A stretch of DNA of 64,000 nt from assembly GCF_006716565.1 (NCBI RefSeq), contig NZ_VFPG01000001.1, positions 2,232,001 to 2,296,000 on the forward strand, in the 5' to 3' direction. Position numbers and translations under genes: made by a program. This document shows, piece by piece, positions 1 to 8,826 of this stretch. The DNA comes from Nocardia bhagyanarayanae. Its GTDB lineage: Bacteria; Actinomycetota; Actinomycetes; Mycobacteriales; Mycobacteriaceae. Within the stretch, counting starts at the first letter, position 1. The number at the start of each line of letters is the position of its first letter. The notes below the pieces were generated by a model. That model did no database searches, was not told the DNA's origin, and saw only the letters and a program-made list of their open reading frames with translations.

Positions 1-981
1 GGGCGCGCCGATGGCGACCGAGAACGCGAACGGCAATGAGGCGATACCGAATTCGAGCGGCGTGTACTCGCGCACCCCTTGGAAATATTGGGTGATCAGG
101 AACAGAAAGCCGAACATCGAGAAATAGCCGACGGCAATCGACAACGCGGGCATAGAAAAACGGCGATTGCGGAACAAACGCATATCCAGAATCGGTGCCG
201 CCGTGCGCAATTCCCACGCGATGAACGCGGCGAGCAGCGCGACGCCGAGCACGCCCGCGGCCAGTGTGGTGACCGACAGCCAGCCGTAGTGCGGGGCCTC
301 GATGATGGCCCAGACGAGCAATGTGATGCCCGCGATGGACAGCGCGATGCCGGGCAGATCGAGCCTGCCGACATGCGCGGACCGCGATTCCGGCACCCAC
401 AGCAGCGTGGCGACCAGCGCGACCAGCGCCACCGGCACATTGATCCAGAAGACCGAGTGCCAGCTGAAGTGCTCGAGCAGCCAGCCGCCGGAGATCGGGC
501 CGATGGCGATGGCGAAGCCCGCCATGGCCGTCCACGCCGCGATGGCGAGCGCACGCTCGCGTCGGTCGGTGAAGATGTTGATGATCAGGGCGAGGGTGGC
601 GGGGAAGACGGCCGCGGCGAACACGCCCATGGCCGCGCGGGCCGTGATGACCGCGCCCATCGAATCCGACAGTGCGCCACCGATGGACATGACGGCGACG
701 CCGATCAGGCCGACGGCCATCACCCTGCGGCGTCCGTAGCGGTCGCCGAGATTGCCGAAGGCGAGCAACAGCCCGGCGAAGGTCAGGGTGTACGCGTCGA
801 CGACCCATTGCAGGCCGCTGACACCGGTGGCCAGCTCGACACCGATCGAGGGGAGGGCCACGTTGACGATGGTGTTGTCGAGGACGACCAGCAGTTCGGC
901 CAGGCAGATGACGGCCAAGGCGAGAAAGCGCTGGTTGCGTCGTTCCAGCAACACCGGTGGATCGACTATGGAGGTTGCCAT
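1..981 (-). CDS. MFS drug exporter, DHA2 (EmrB/QacA-like) family, 3' end outside window
   Basis: Proton-driven multidrug-type efflux permease of the inner membrane. The 327 codons present read from ATG at 981 without a stop to the window edge. The N-terminus MATSIVDPPVLLERRNQ is followed by alternating hydrophobic helices. The family signatures are visible: LDNTIVNVALPSI in helix 1 (motif D1 of 14-helix exporters), GDRYGRRR in loop 2-3 (motif A), and GPISGGWLLEHFSWHSVFWIN in helix 5 and loop 5-6 (motif C region). The later part has LDMRLFRNRRF, typical of the DHA2 mid-loop. The C-terminal helices lie beyond base 1, so total length is unknown. It is transcribed divergently from rplJ. The drug specificity cannot be read from sequence. 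Confidence 0.9.
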   Translation of the reverse strand, partial: MATSIVDPPVLLERRNQRFLALAVICLAELLVVLDNTIVNVALPSIGVELATGVSGLQWVVDAYTLTFAGLLLAFGNLGDRYGRRRVMAVGLIGVAVMSIGGALSDSMGAVITARAAMGVFAAAVFPATLALIINIFTDRRERALAIAAWTAMAGFAIAIGPISGGWLLEHFSWHSVFWINVPVALVALVATLLWVPESRSAHVGRLDLPGIALSIAGITLLVWAIIEAPHYGWLSVTTLAAGVLGVALLAAFIAWELRTAAPILDMRLFRNRRFSMPALSIAVGYFSMFGFLFLITQYFQGVREYTPLEFGIASLPFAFSVAIGAP

Positions 982-1124
982 AGTTCAGCAGCTAAGCAGG
1001 TATCTGTCACTCTTGGTAACACTTGTTGACGGCGATATCCGACACATCCGGCGGTGAAAAGTGACGTGCGCCACAACAATTCGACCGCCGAAAGGTTTCG
1101 ATTCGCGCCGAATCGAGGGCCGTT

Positions 1125-1154
1125 TTGGCAGATGGGGGCGGCGCCAGGTACTGT
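1125..1154 (+). promoter_or_regulatory. Probable promoter of rplJ-rplL
   Basis: TTGGCA at 1125-1130, an 18-base spacer, then TACTGT at 1149-1154, which fits the actinobacterial TANNNT -10. It would give a leader of about 270 nt before rplJ, matching the long leader expected for an L10-regulated operon. Inferred from sequence only. Confidence 0.5.
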
Positions 1155-1330
1155 GGACGACAGTTATCGACGAGTTCGATCGCTACCCAATCCGTTCTAC
1201 CGAAGACCGTTGGTCGCCGATCCCGCATGGGTTCGGTCGAAGGTCCGGCGACATTGCCGGCGGCCCACGCAGGGAGAACCGAGGCTGGGAGTCGATTCGA
1301 GTCCTGTGGCTCGTGTTGATTTTTCCTTTG

Positions 1331-1368
1331 CGCCCCGGAACGCCTTGCGTCCGGGGCGTTCGTTTTGT
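1331..1368 (+). terminator. Leader hairpin of the rplJ operon, attenuator-like
   Basis: CGCCCCGGA (1331-1339) pairs perfectly with TCCGGGGCG (1350-1358), and TTCGTTTT follows directly. This is the shape of an intrinsic terminator, but it sits inside the rplJ leader about 60 bases before the start codon. Bacterial L10-L7/L12 operons are commonly controlled by L10 binding their leader, so an attenuator is the natural reading. It could also simply end transcription arriving from upstream. Confidence 0.55.
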
Positions 1369-1429
1369 CGCCGGGCTCTCGGATCGGTAGTTCGTGTACA
1401 CGAACCGACATCCAGAGAGGAGGCGAAGT

Positions 1430-1963
1430 ATGGCAAAGGCTGAGAAGGTCACCGCGGTCGAGGAGATCGCGGAACAGTTCCGGAACTCGACGGCCACCGT
1501 TGTCACGGAATACCGTGGCCTGTCGGTCGGCAAGCTCACCGAACTGCGGCGTGCGCTCGGCGCGGAGGCCACCTACTCCGTCGCCAAGAACACCCTGGTC
1601 AAGCGCGCCGCCGCCGAGGCGGGCGTGGAGGGCCTCGACGACTTGTTCGTGGGACCGACCGCCATCACCTTCATCCAGGGTGAGCCGGTCAACGCGGCCA
1701 AGGCGCTCAAGACCTTCGCCAAGGACAACAAGGCGCTCATCATCAAGGGCGGCTACATGGACGGCGCCGCGCTGTCCGTCGCCGAGGTCGAGAAGATCGC
1801 CGACCTGGAGACCCGCGAGGTCCTGCTGGCCAAGCTGGCCGGCGCCCTGAAGGGCAACCTCGCCAAGGCCGCCGGCCTCTTCAACGCTCCCGCTTCGCAG
1901 GTGGCCCGCCTGGCCGCCGCGCTGGAGGAGAAGAAGCGCGCCGAAGGCGGAGCCGCCGAGTAA
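1430..1963 (+). CDS. rplJ: 50S ribosomal protein L10
   Basis: L10 (uL10), the base of the ribosomal stalk that holds L7/L12 dimers on 23S rRNA near the GTPase centre. The 177-residue product begins [17 protein letters not shown] and has the L10 core [19 protein letters not shown] and [13 protein letters not shown]. The C-terminal helix (about 140-175) that binds L7/L12 is alanine- and lysine-rich. The start is set by AGAGAGGAGG at 1413-1422, seven bases before the ATG. A 60-base gap leads to rplL, so the two are co-transcribed. Length matches other actinobacterial L10 proteins. Confidence 0.97.
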   Translation: MAKAEKVTAVEEIAEQFRNSTATVVTEYRGLSVGKLTELRRALGAEATYSVAKNTLVKRAAAEAGVEGLDDLFVGPTAITFIQGEPVNAAKALKTFAKDNKALIIKGGYMDGAALSVAEVEKIADLETREVLLAKLAGALKGNLAKAAGLFNAPASQVARLAAALEEKKRAEGGAAE

Positions 1964-2023
1964 CACCCACCGTGCGCGGGCGGTACGCCCCCATGGACAC
2001 CAACTACCGAAAGGAAAACAACA

Positions 2024-2404
2024 ATGGCCAACGTTGACGAACTGCTCGAGACCTTCGGCAACATGACCCTGCTCGAGCTGTCGGACTTCGTCAAGAAGTT
2101 CGAGGAGAAGTTCGAGGTCACCGCCGCTGCTCCGGTCGCCGTCGCCGCCGTCGGTGGCGCTGCCGCTCCGGCCGAGGCCGCCGAGGAGCAGGACGAGTTC
2201 GACGTCATCCTCGAGGGTGCCGGCGACAAGAAGATCCAGGTCATCAAGGTGGTCCGCGAGATCGTCTCCGGCCTGGGCCTGAAGGAAGCCAAGGACCTGG
2301 TCGAGGGTGCCCCGAAGCCGATCCTGGAGAAGGTCGCCAAGGAGGCCGCCGAGGCCGCCAAGGCGAAGCTGGAAGAGGCCGGCGCCAAGGTTTCGGTCAA
2401 GTAA
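2024..2404 (+). CDS. rplL: 50S ribosomal protein L7/L12
   Basis: Stalk protein that recruits and activates translational GTPases such as EF-G and EF-Tu. The 126-residue product has the expected parts: an N-terminal dimerisation helix pair (about 1-35, [20 protein letters not shown]), an Ala/Pro/Val hinge (about 36-60, [16 protein letters not shown]), and the C-terminal domain ([22 protein letters not shown] and [18 protein letters not shown]). A GAAAGGA ribosome-binding site precedes the ATG. It lies directly after rplJ, and a strong terminator follows. Confidence 0.98.
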   Translation: MANVDELLETFGNMTLLELSDFVKKFEEKFEVTAAAPVAVAAVGGAAAPAEAAEEQDEFDVILEGAGDKKIQVIKVVREIVSGLGLKEAKDLVEGAPKPILEKVAKEAAEAAKAKLEEAGAKVSVK

Positions 2405-2421
2405 TTCCACGAATTACTCGA

Positions 2422-2467
2422 ACGGGCGGCCCCCAAATTCGGGGGGCCGCCCGTTTCGCATTTTTCG
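2422..2467 (+). terminator. Intrinsic terminator after rplL
   Basis: A GC stem of about 13 pairs with left arm ACGGGCGGCCCCC from 2422, loop AAATTC, right arm ending CCGCCCGT at 2453, then a T-rich run TTTCGCATTTTTC. It separates the rplJL operon from the mce operon. Confidence 0.9.
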
Positions 2468-2557
2468 GGGGACATGCGAGCGGGTTTGTCGAAAAGCACG
2501 AGCGCATTCGGCTTACTCTGGAGTCAGGTTGGGGTGTGCCCCGTCTCCCGCATGGGT

Positions 2558-2578
2558 TACAGTGACCGAACCCACTGT
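2558..2578 (+). promoter_or_regulatory. Candidate -10 and overlapping inverted repeat of the mce operon
   Basis: TACAGT at 2558-2563 fits an actinobacterial -10. The inverted repeat ACAGTG (2559-2564) / CACTGT (2573-2578), spacer 8, overlaps it. No convincing -35 is seen, which suits a regulated promoter. It lies about 70 bases before the ATPase start. The regulator is not identifiable from the sequence. Confidence 0.4.
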
Positions 2579-2648
2579 GACGTGACGCACCGCGATGACC
2601 GAGCGCGGTTCGCCGGTGGGCTGCTCGCTGAGAAAAGTGGAGGTTGGC

Positions 2649-3725
2649 GTGGGCGTCGAGGTCAGGACCGAGGGTGTAACCAAGTCCTTCGGTTCGCAGC
2701 GAATTTGGCAGGATGTCAGTCTGACCTTGCCCTCCGGCGAGGTGAGCGCGCTACTCGGTCCCTCGGGTACCGGTAAATCGGTGTTCCTCAAGTCGCTGAT
2801 CGGCCTGCTGCGTCCCGAGCGCGGCTCGATCTACATCGACGGCACCGACATCACCACCTGCTCCAACAAGGAGCTCTACGAGATCCGCAAGCTCTTCGGC
2901 GTGCTGTTCCAGGACGGCGCGCTGTTCGGCTCGATGAACCTCTTCGACAACGTCGCCTTCCCGCTTCGTGAGCACACGAAGAAGTCCGAGGCCGACATCA
3001 AGAAGATCGTCATGGAGAAGCTCGAGCTCACCGGTCTGCTCGGCGCCGAGGGCAAGCTGCCCGGCGAGATCTCCGGCGGTATGCGCAAGCGCGCCGGTCT
3101 GGCCCGCGCCCTGGTGCTCGACCCGCAGATCATTCTGGTCGACGAGCCCGACTCCGGTCTGGACCCGGTCCGCACCTCCTACCTGAGCCAGTTGCTGATC
3201 GACATCAACGCCCAGATCGACGCGACGATCCTGATCGTCACCCACAACATCAACCTGGCGCGCACCGTGCCCGACAACATCGGCATGCTGTTCCGCCGCC
3301 AGCTGGTGATGTTCGGTCCGCGTGAGGTGCTGCTGACCTCCGAGGAGCCGGTGGTCAAGCAGTTCCTCAACGGCCGCATGATCGGCCCGATCGGCATGTC
3401 CGAGGAGAAGGACGAGGCCCAGATGGCGCGCGAGCAGGCGATGGTCGACGCGGGCCATCACCACGGCGGCGCCGAAGAGGTCGAAGGCATCATCCCGCAG
3501 ATGAAGGCGCAGCCGGGTATGCCGGTGCGGCAGGCGGTCGCACGCCGCAAGGCCCGCGTGCGGGAGATCATGCACACCCTGCCGCACGCCGCGCAGGTGG
3601 CGATCCGCGAATCGATGGCCGAGAACGACGACACACAAGTGATGTCGTACAACGCCCCCAGTGTCGCCAGTTACCAGGGCGACTCGTTCGACACCACCGT
3701 GCGCCACAACACAACCAACGGGTAA
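2649..3725 (+). CDS. Mce-system ABC transporter ATPase (Mkl/MceG-like)
   Basis: ATPase that powers Mce lipid importers, the actinobacterial counterpart of MlaF. The protein (358 residues from GTG 2649) has Walker A GPSGTGKS at 37-44, the signature ISGGMRKRAGLARAL, Walker B QIILVDEPDSGLDP and the switch His in VTHN. The C-terminal extension with MSEEKDEAQMAREQA and RKARVREIMHTLP is typical of mycobacterial Mkl. GTG 2649 is preferred because GGAGG sits at 2639-2643 and the length then matches Mkl; an in-frame ATG at 2595 would add 18 residues. It is the first gene of the operon, 9 bases before the first permease. In mycobacteria mkl is usually unlinked from the mce genes it serves, whereas here it heads a complete set. 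Confidence 0.93.
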   Translation: MGVEVRTEGVTKSFGSQRIWQDVSLTLPSGEVSALLGPSGTGKSVFLKSLIGLLRPERGSIYIDGTDITTCSNKELYEIRKLFGVLFQDGALFGSMNLFDNVAFPLREHTKKSEADIKKIVMEKLELTGLLGAEGKLPGEISGGMRKRAGLARALVLDPQIILVDEPDSGLDPVRTSYLSQLLIDINAQIDATILIVTHNINLARTVPDNIGMLFRRQLVMFGPREVLLTSEEPVVKQFLNGRMIGPIGMSEEKDEAQMAREQAMVDAGHHHGGAEEVEGIIPQMKAQPGMPVRQAVARRKARVREIMHTLPHAAQVAIRESMAENDDTQVMSYNAPSVASYQGDSFDTTVRHNTTNG

Positions 3726-3734
3726 CATACGCCC

Positions 3735-4529
3735 GTGAACTCGACTCCGGCCCGTGTGCGGACACCAGTCGAGTCGGCGTTTGCCCAGGCGGGCAACGTT
3801 TTTGCGCTCTTCGTCGACGTCATGCGCAAGATGTTCCGCCGCCCGTTCCAGTGGCGCGAGTTCATCGAGCAGTCGTGGTTCATCGCCAGCGTCTCGATCT
3901 TGCCGAGCGCGCTGGTGGCCATCCCGTTCGGCGCGGTCGTCGCGCTGCAGACCGGTTCGCTGATCAAGCAGCTCGGCGCCGAGTCGTTCACCGGAGCCAC
4001 CAGCGTGCTCGCCACCGTGCAGCAGGCCGCGCCGGTGGTGACCGCGCTGATCATCGCGGGCGCGGCCGGGTCGGCGGTCGCCGCCGATCTCGGCGCGCGC
4101 ACCATCCGCGAGGAGATCGACGCCATGGAGGTGCTCGGCGTCGATCCGGTGGCGCGGCTGGTCGTTCCGAGGGTGCTCGGCATGACGCTGGTCGCGGTGC
4201 TGCTCAACGGGTTGGTGTCGGTCGTCGGCATCGCGGGCGGCTATTTCTTCAACGTGCTGCTGCAGGGCGGAACGCCCGGCGCGTACCTCTCGTCGTTCTC
4301 CGCGCTGGCGCAGTTGCCCGACCTGTGGATCGGCGAGATCAAGGCGGCGATCTTCGGTCTGCTCGCCGGGGTGATCGCCGCGTACAAGGGGTTGCATCCC
4401 AAAGGGGGGCCGAAAGGAGTCGGTGACGCGGTGAACCAATCCGTGGTGATCACATTCCTGGTCCTCTTCTTCGTCAATCTCGTTCTGACACTGGTCTACC
4501 TGCAGGTCGTCCCGGCCAAGGGCTCCTGA
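3735..4529 (+). CDS. YrbE/MlaE-type permease, Mce system subunit A
   Basis: Integral membrane permease of a Mce lipid importer, homologous to MlaE. The 264-residue product (GTG start) has the MlaE domain (PF02405) with several helices, among them VALQTGSLIKQLGAES and APVVTALIIAGAAGSAVAADLG. The conserved coupling region IREEIDAMEVLGVDPVARLVVPRV is present; in this family it contacts the ATPase. It lies 9 bases after the ATPase gene and 3 bases before the second permease. YrbE proteins occur as A/B pairs, so the functional unit is probably an A-B heterodimer with an ATPase dimer and a MceA-F hexamer. Confidence 0.93.
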   Translation: MNSTPARVRTPVESAFAQAGNVFALFVDVMRKMFRRPFQWREFIEQSWFIASVSILPSALVAIPFGAVVALQTGSLIKQLGAESFTGATSVLATVQQAAPVVTALIIAGAAGSAVAADLGARTIREEIDAMEVLGVDPVARLVVPRVLGMTLVAVLLNGLVSVVGIAGGYFFNVLLQGGTPGAYLSSFSALAQLPDLWIGEIKAAIFGLLAGVIAAYKGLHPKGGPKGVGDAVNQSVVITFLVLFFVNLVLTLVYLQVVPAKGS

Positions 4530-4532
4530 CAG

Positions 4533-5399
4533 ATGGCCACCTCCTACCGCAACCCGGTGTTCGCCAAGTCGGCTCGCCGGGCGGGGCAGATCGCGCGCGG
4601 GCCGCTGAACGTGATCGACCGCGCGGGCGAGCAGATGTCGTTCTACTCGCGCGCCATCGCGTGGATTCCGCGCACCGCCGTGCACTACCGCAAGGAGGTC
4701 ATGCGGCTGCTGGCCGAGGTGACCTTCGGCTCCGGCGCGCTCGCGGTGATCGGCGGGACCATCGGCGTCATCGTCTTCATGTCCGGCTCGGTCGGCGTCG
4801 TCGTCGGCCTGCAGGGCTTCAAGGCGCTCGACGCGCTGGGCAGCTCCGTGCTCACCGGCTTCCTCACCGCCTACATCAACACCCGTGAAATCGCCCCTCT
4901 CGTGGCCGCATTGGCGCTTTCGGCGACGGTCGGCTGCGGCTTCACCGCGCAGCTGGGCGCGATGCGGATCTCCGAGGAGATCGACGCGCTCGAGGTGATG
5001 GCGGTGCCCGGCGTGCCGTTCCTGGTGACCACCCGGGTGATCGCGGGCTTCCTCGCGGTCATCCCGCTCTACATCGTCGGCCTGCTCGGCGCCTACTTCG
5101 CCTCGCGCTCGGTCAGCATCTGGTTCAACGGCCAATCCAGCGGTTCCTACGACCACTATTTCAGCCTGTTCCTGCCACCGGAGGACGTGCTCTATTCGTT
5201 CCTCAAGGTGCTGATATTCGCGTTCGTGATCATCCTGGTGCACTGCTACTACGGCTTCACCGCCACCGGCGGACCCGCGGGCGTCGGCGTCGCCGTCGGT
5301 CGCGCGGTGCGCGCCGCGATCGTGCTGGTGAACATCCTCGACTTCTTCCTCAGCCTGGCGATCTGGGGGACGACCACGACCGTGCGGGTGGCGGGATGA
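4533..5399 (+). CDS. YrbE/MlaE-type permease, Mce system subunit B
   Basis: Second MlaE-family permease, 288 residues, partner of the preceding subunit. The cytoplasmic coupling motif MRISEEIDALEVMAVPGVPFLV and the helices VTFGSGALAVIGGTIGVIVF and ILVHCYYGFTATGGPAGVG are typical of YrbEB. The N-terminal extension (about 1-50) is longer and basic, as usual for YrbEB. The stop overlaps the mceA start (ATGA at 5396-5399), so translation is coupled. Confidence 0.93.
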   Translation: MATSYRNPVFAKSARRAGQIARGPLNVIDRAGEQMSFYSRAIAWIPRTAVHYRKEVMRLLAEVTFGSGALAVIGGTIGVIVFMSGSVGVVVGLQGFKALDALGSSVLTGFLTAYINTREIAPLVAALALSATVGCGFTAQLGAMRISEEIDALEVMAVPGVPFLVTTRVIAGFLAVIPLYIVGLLGAYFASRSVSIWFNGQSSGSYDHYFSLFLPPEDVLYSFLKVLIFAFVIILVHCYYGFTATGGPAGVGVAVGRAVRAAIVLVNILDFFLSLAIWGTTTTVRVAG

Positions 5400-6742
5400 C
5401 CACGCGGGCGTGGCGGGCCACGGAGAAGACCCGGGTGCGGCTGCTGGGGATCGCGTTCTTCGCGATCGTCGGGCTGTTCCTGTGGACGACCGTCGCGATC
5501 TACAACAAGCAGTTCGTCAGGACCGTCGACGTGGACCTGGTGACCGACAGCGTCGGCAACGCGCTGAGCAAGAACGCCGACGTGAAGGCGCGCGGTGTGA
5601 CGGTCGGCGAGGTGCGGTCGAGCCGGTCCGAGGGCGGCAAGGTCACCCTGGACCTGGCCATCGACCCGGGTAAGGCCGAGCAGATCCCAGTGAACGCGAC
5701 CGCGCGGCTGCTGCCGAAGACCCTGTTCGGCGAGCGCTACGTCGACCTGGTGATCCCCGAGGATCCCAGCCCGCAGCACCTGACCGACGGCGTCACCCTG
5801 TACCAGGACGCCAGCGGCAACGCCATCGAGATCAGCCAGCTGCTCGACGATCTGCTCCCGCTGCTGCAGGCGATCCCGCCGCAGGATCTGGCCGCCACCC
5901 TCGGCGCGCTCTCCCAGGCGCTGTCCGGTCAGGGCTTCGCTCTCGGCGAGAGCGTGGACAAGCTGGACACGATCTTCCGCGACATCAACGGCGTACTGCC
6001 GGAACTGCAGGAGGGTCTGCGCAACTTCGCCGAGACCGCCGCGGTGTACTCCGACGCCGCGCCGCAGATCGTCGACGCGCTGGACAACCTGCGCACCACC
6101 AACGCCACCATCGTGCAGCGGCGTTCGGACATCGACACCCTCTACGCCACGCTCACGCCGACCTCGTCGAGCGCCGCCGACTTCTTCCTGGCCAACCGCG
6201 ACAACATCATCGATGTCTCCGCCGATTCCCGGCCCGCGCTCGAACTGCTCGCCATCTACTCGCCGAGCTACCCCTGCGCGCTGGCCAACTTCGCGAAGAT
6301 GAAGCCGCGCATCGACGAACTCTTCGGCATGGGCACCGACCGGCCGGGCTCCCGGGTGACGATCGAGCTGACCAACACCCGCGGCAAGTACCTGCCCAAC
6401 CAGGACGAGCCGCGCTGGCTGGACACCCGCGGCCCCTGGTGCCTTCCCGAATATCCGGTGAACGTGGACCCTGGCCAGTACACCGGTGGACCGAACAACG
6501 ACGGCTCCTACGCGGTGCCGAGCCGCAACCCGGGCGACCAGGACAGCGGCAGGCTGCCGGTGCCGCAGTTCGGCGTCTACCCGGCCGCGCAGGTGCCGAC
6601 GCTGGCGGGCTCGCCGGGTGAGCAGCAGTCGCTCGGCGCGATCTACGGTGCGGCGCAGGGGGTCTCGCCGGAAGCGGTGCCGAGCTGGGTGACCAGGATC
6701 GCGGCGCCCGCGTTCCGCGGCAGCGAGGTGAGCGTGCGATGA
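5396..6742 (+). CDS. MceA-family protein
   Basis: First of six MCE subunits that form the periplasmic lipid tunnel. The 448-residue product has one N-terminal membrane helix (about 15-35, LLGIAFFAIVGLFLWTTVAI) and an MCE/MlaD domain (about 40-120; ADVKARGVTVGEVRSS and LPKTLFGERYVDLVIP). A long helical region follows to about residue 300, then a Pro/Gly-rich tail. The tail cysteines (YPCALANF, PWCLPEYP) are usual in MceA. It overlaps yrbEB upstream and mceB downstream by 4 bases each. Which substrate class it serves (steroid, fatty acid, mycolate) cannot be decided from sequence. Confidence 0.93.
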   Translation: MTTRAWRATEKTRVRLLGIAFFAIVGLFLWTTVAIYNKQFVRTVDVDLVTDSVGNALSKNADVKARGVTVGEVRSSRSEGGKVTLDLAIDPGKAEQIPVNATARLLPKTLFGERYVDLVIPEDPSPQHLTDGVTLYQDASGNAIEISQLLDDLLPLLQAIPPQDLAATLGALSQALSGQGFALGESVDKLDTIFRDINGVLPELQEGLRNFAETAAVYSDAAPQIVDALDNLRTTNATIVQRRSDIDTLYATLTPTSSSAADFFLANRDNIIDVSADSRPALELLAIYSPSYPCALANFAKMKPRIDELFGMGTDRPGSRVTIELTNTRGKYLPNQDEPRWLDTRGPWCLPEYPVNVDPGQYTGGPNNDGSYAVPSRNPGDQDSGRLPVPQFGVYPAAQVPTLAGSPGEQQSLGAIYGAAQGVSPEAVPSWVTRIAAPAFRGSEVSVR

Positions 6743-7815
6743 ACGAGAAGCTTCGCGGGCTCGGCGGACCGCTGACCAAGCTGATCATCTTCGTCGCGGT
6801 GACGCTGTTCGTCACCACGCTGCTCGGTCTGTCGATCGCCAACTACACCGGCGGCGGCACGCTGTTCAAGGCCAGGTTCACCGACGTCACCGCGCTCAAC
6901 CCGGGCGACGAGGTGCGCATCGCGGGCGTGCGGGTCGGCAAGGTCACCGACGTCGCGATCGTGGACAAGCGGCTGGCCGAGGTGAAATTCGAACTCACCG
7001 ACCGCGATTGGCTGCCCGCCTCCACCACCGCGACCATCCGGTACCGCAACCTGGTCGGCCAGCGCTACATCGCACTGGAGCAGGGCGCCGGCGAGCAGGG
7101 CCGCAAGCTCAACGGGGGCGGCACCATTCCGCTGGAGCAGACCAGGCCCGCGCTGAACCTGACCACGCTGTTCAACGGTTTCCGCCCGCTGTTCCGCACG
7201 CTGACCGCCGAGGACGTGAACAAGCTCTCCTACGAGATCATCCAGGTCTTCCAGGGCGAGCAGGGCACCATCCACGACCTGGTGGCCAGCACCGCCGACC
7301 TGACCAACAGGATCGCCGACAAGGACGCGGTCATCGGCGAGCTGGTGGAGAACCTGACCGCCGTGCTCGAGACGGTAAACGAACGCGACGACCAGTTCGA
7401 CCAGCTCATCGTCAACACCGAGGCGCTGGTCTCCGGCCTGGCCGCCGAACGCGACACCATCGGCCGCTCGATCAGCTCGCTGGGCGATCTGACCACGGCC
7501 ACCTCGGAGCTGCTCGTCCCCACCAGGCCCTCGCTGCAGGGCACGATCGCGGGGCTGAACCAGCTCACCGGGACGCTGAACGAACGCTCCGACGAGGTGA
7601 ACCAGGCGCTGGCCACGCTGCCGGTGAAGATGGAGAAGCTCGGCCGGGTCGGCAGTTACGGTTCCTGGTTCCAGTTCTATCTGTGCGGCATCGACATCGT
7701 GGTCGGCCCGGGCGCGGTGGACGCGCCGCAGCTGAACCTGCCCGCGAGCCTGCCGACGATCAACCAGCCGCTGTACACGAACGCCGCGCCGCGCTGCCAC
7801 GGGAAGGCCCGCTGA
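6739..7815 (+). CDS. MceB-family protein
   Basis: Second MCE subunit, 358 residues. It has an N-terminal anchor (about 12-34, LTKLIIFVAVTLFVTTLLGL) and the MCE domain (about 38-115) with FTDVTALNPGDEVRIAGVRV and TIRYRNLVGQRYIALEQG. A helical domain lies at about 125-310 and a short Cys-containing tail (FYLCGIDIVVGPG, APRCHGKAR). The DVTALNPGDEVRIAGVRVG stretch is the classical MlaD signature. It overlaps mceA and mceC, so the genes are coupled. Confidence 0.93.
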   Translation: MNEKLRGLGGPLTKLIIFVAVTLFVTTLLGLSIANYTGGGTLFKARFTDVTALNPGDEVRIAGVRVGKVTDVAIVDKRLAEVKFELTDRDWLPASTTATIRYRNLVGQRYIALEQGAGEQGRKLNGGGTIPLEQTRPALNLTTLFNGFRPLFRTLTAEDVNKLSYEIIQVFQGEQGTIHDLVASTADLTNRIADKDAVIGELVENLTAVLETVNERDDQFDQLIVNTEALVSGLAAERDTIGRSISSLGDLTTATSELLVPTRPSLQGTIAGLNQLTGTLNERSDEVNQALATLPVKMEKLGRVGSYGSWFQFYLCGIDIVVGPGAVDAPQLNLPASLPTINQPLYTNAAPRCHGKAR

Positions 7816-8825
7816 TGGACGATCGCATCCTCCTCGGCAAACGCAGTCCGGTCTTCCTCGGCGTGCTCGGCCTGGCCATGGTCGTGCTGGTGACGATGTC
7901 GGCGTTCGCGCTGGACCGGCTGCCGATCATCGGCGCGGGCACCAGGTACACCGCCGAGTTCTCCGAGGCCGCCGGACTGAAGAAGGGCAACGAGGTCCGC
8001 ATCGCGGGCGTGAAGGTCGGCTCGGTCTCCGACGTTCGCCTGGCGGGCGACCGGGTGGTCGTCGAGTTCCGCACCAAGGACGCCTGGATCGGCAGCGAGA
8101 CCACCGCTTCCATCCAGATCAAGACGCTGCTCGGCCAGAAGTACCTCGCACTCGATCCGCGCGGCTCCCGCCCTGCGGACCCGGCCAAGCCGATCCCGTT
8201 GTCGCGCACCGTGTCTCCCTACGACGTGGTCGAGGCGTTCTCGGAAGCGGCGGCCAACATCGAGGAGATCGACACCGAACAGCTGGCCACCAGCATGCGG
8301 GTGCTCTCCGAGGCGTTCGAGACCACGCCGCCGGAGATCCGCGGCTCCATCGACGGCGTCGCGCGGCTCTCGGAGACGCTGGCCAAGCGTGACGAGGAAC
8401 TGAAGCGGCTGTTCAAGGCGACGCGCCGGACCACCGAGGTGCTCGCCGACCGCAACGCCGAGTTCGAGCGGCTGCTCGCCTCCGGCGGTCAGCTGCTCGC
8501 CGAGCTGAACATCCGCCGGCAGGCCATCCACCAGCTGCTCGTCGGCGCCAAGTCGGTGTCGGCCGAGCTGAGCGCGCTGGTCGCGGACAACTCCGAGCAG
8601 ATCGGTCCGGCGCTGACCAACCTCGCCGCCGCGATCGAGATGCTCAACGACAACCAGCAGAACATCTCCAAGACGCTGGAGCTGGCGGCGCCCTTCTACG
8701 GCCTGTACGCCAACGTGCTCGGCACCGGCCGGTGGTTCGACGCGGTGATCGTCAACCTGTTGCCGCCCGCACTGCCGGAGATCCCCGGCTACCGAGATCC
8801 GGTACGCCAGATGGGAGGTAACTGA
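7815..8825 (+). CDS. MceC-family protein
   Basis: Third MCE subunit, 336 residues from ATG 7815, which overlaps the mceB stop by one base. It has a membrane anchor at about 13-32 (FLGVLGLAMVVLVTMSAFAL) and the MCE domain with SEAAGLKKGNEVRIAGVKVG and IQIKTLLGQKYLALDP. A long helical part of heptad character (about 140-300) follows. It lacks the Pro-rich tail of MceA and MceD. Only one base separates it from mceD. Confidence 0.93.
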   Translation: MDDRILLGKRSPVFLGVLGLAMVVLVTMSAFALDRLPIIGAGTRYTAEFSEAAGLKKGNEVRIAGVKVGSVSDVRLAGDRVVVEFRTKDAWIGSETTASIQIKTLLGQKYLALDPRGSRPADPAKPIPLSRTVSPYDVVEAFSEAAANIEEIDTEQLATSMRVLSEAFETTPPEIRGSIDGVARLSETLAKRDEELKRLFKATRRTTEVLADRNAEFERLLASGGQLLAELNIRRQAIHQLLVGAKSVSAELSALVADNSEQIGPALTNLAAAIEMLNDNQQNISKTLELAAPFYGLYANVLGTGRWFDAVIVNLLPPALPEIPGYRDPVRQMGGN

Positions 8826-8826
8826 C

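Noticed and set aside
2751..5243. Very long minus-strand frames opposite mce genes
   Set aside because: Composition is His/Arg/Asp-rich shadow of GC-rich codons; the plus-strand genes are well conserved.
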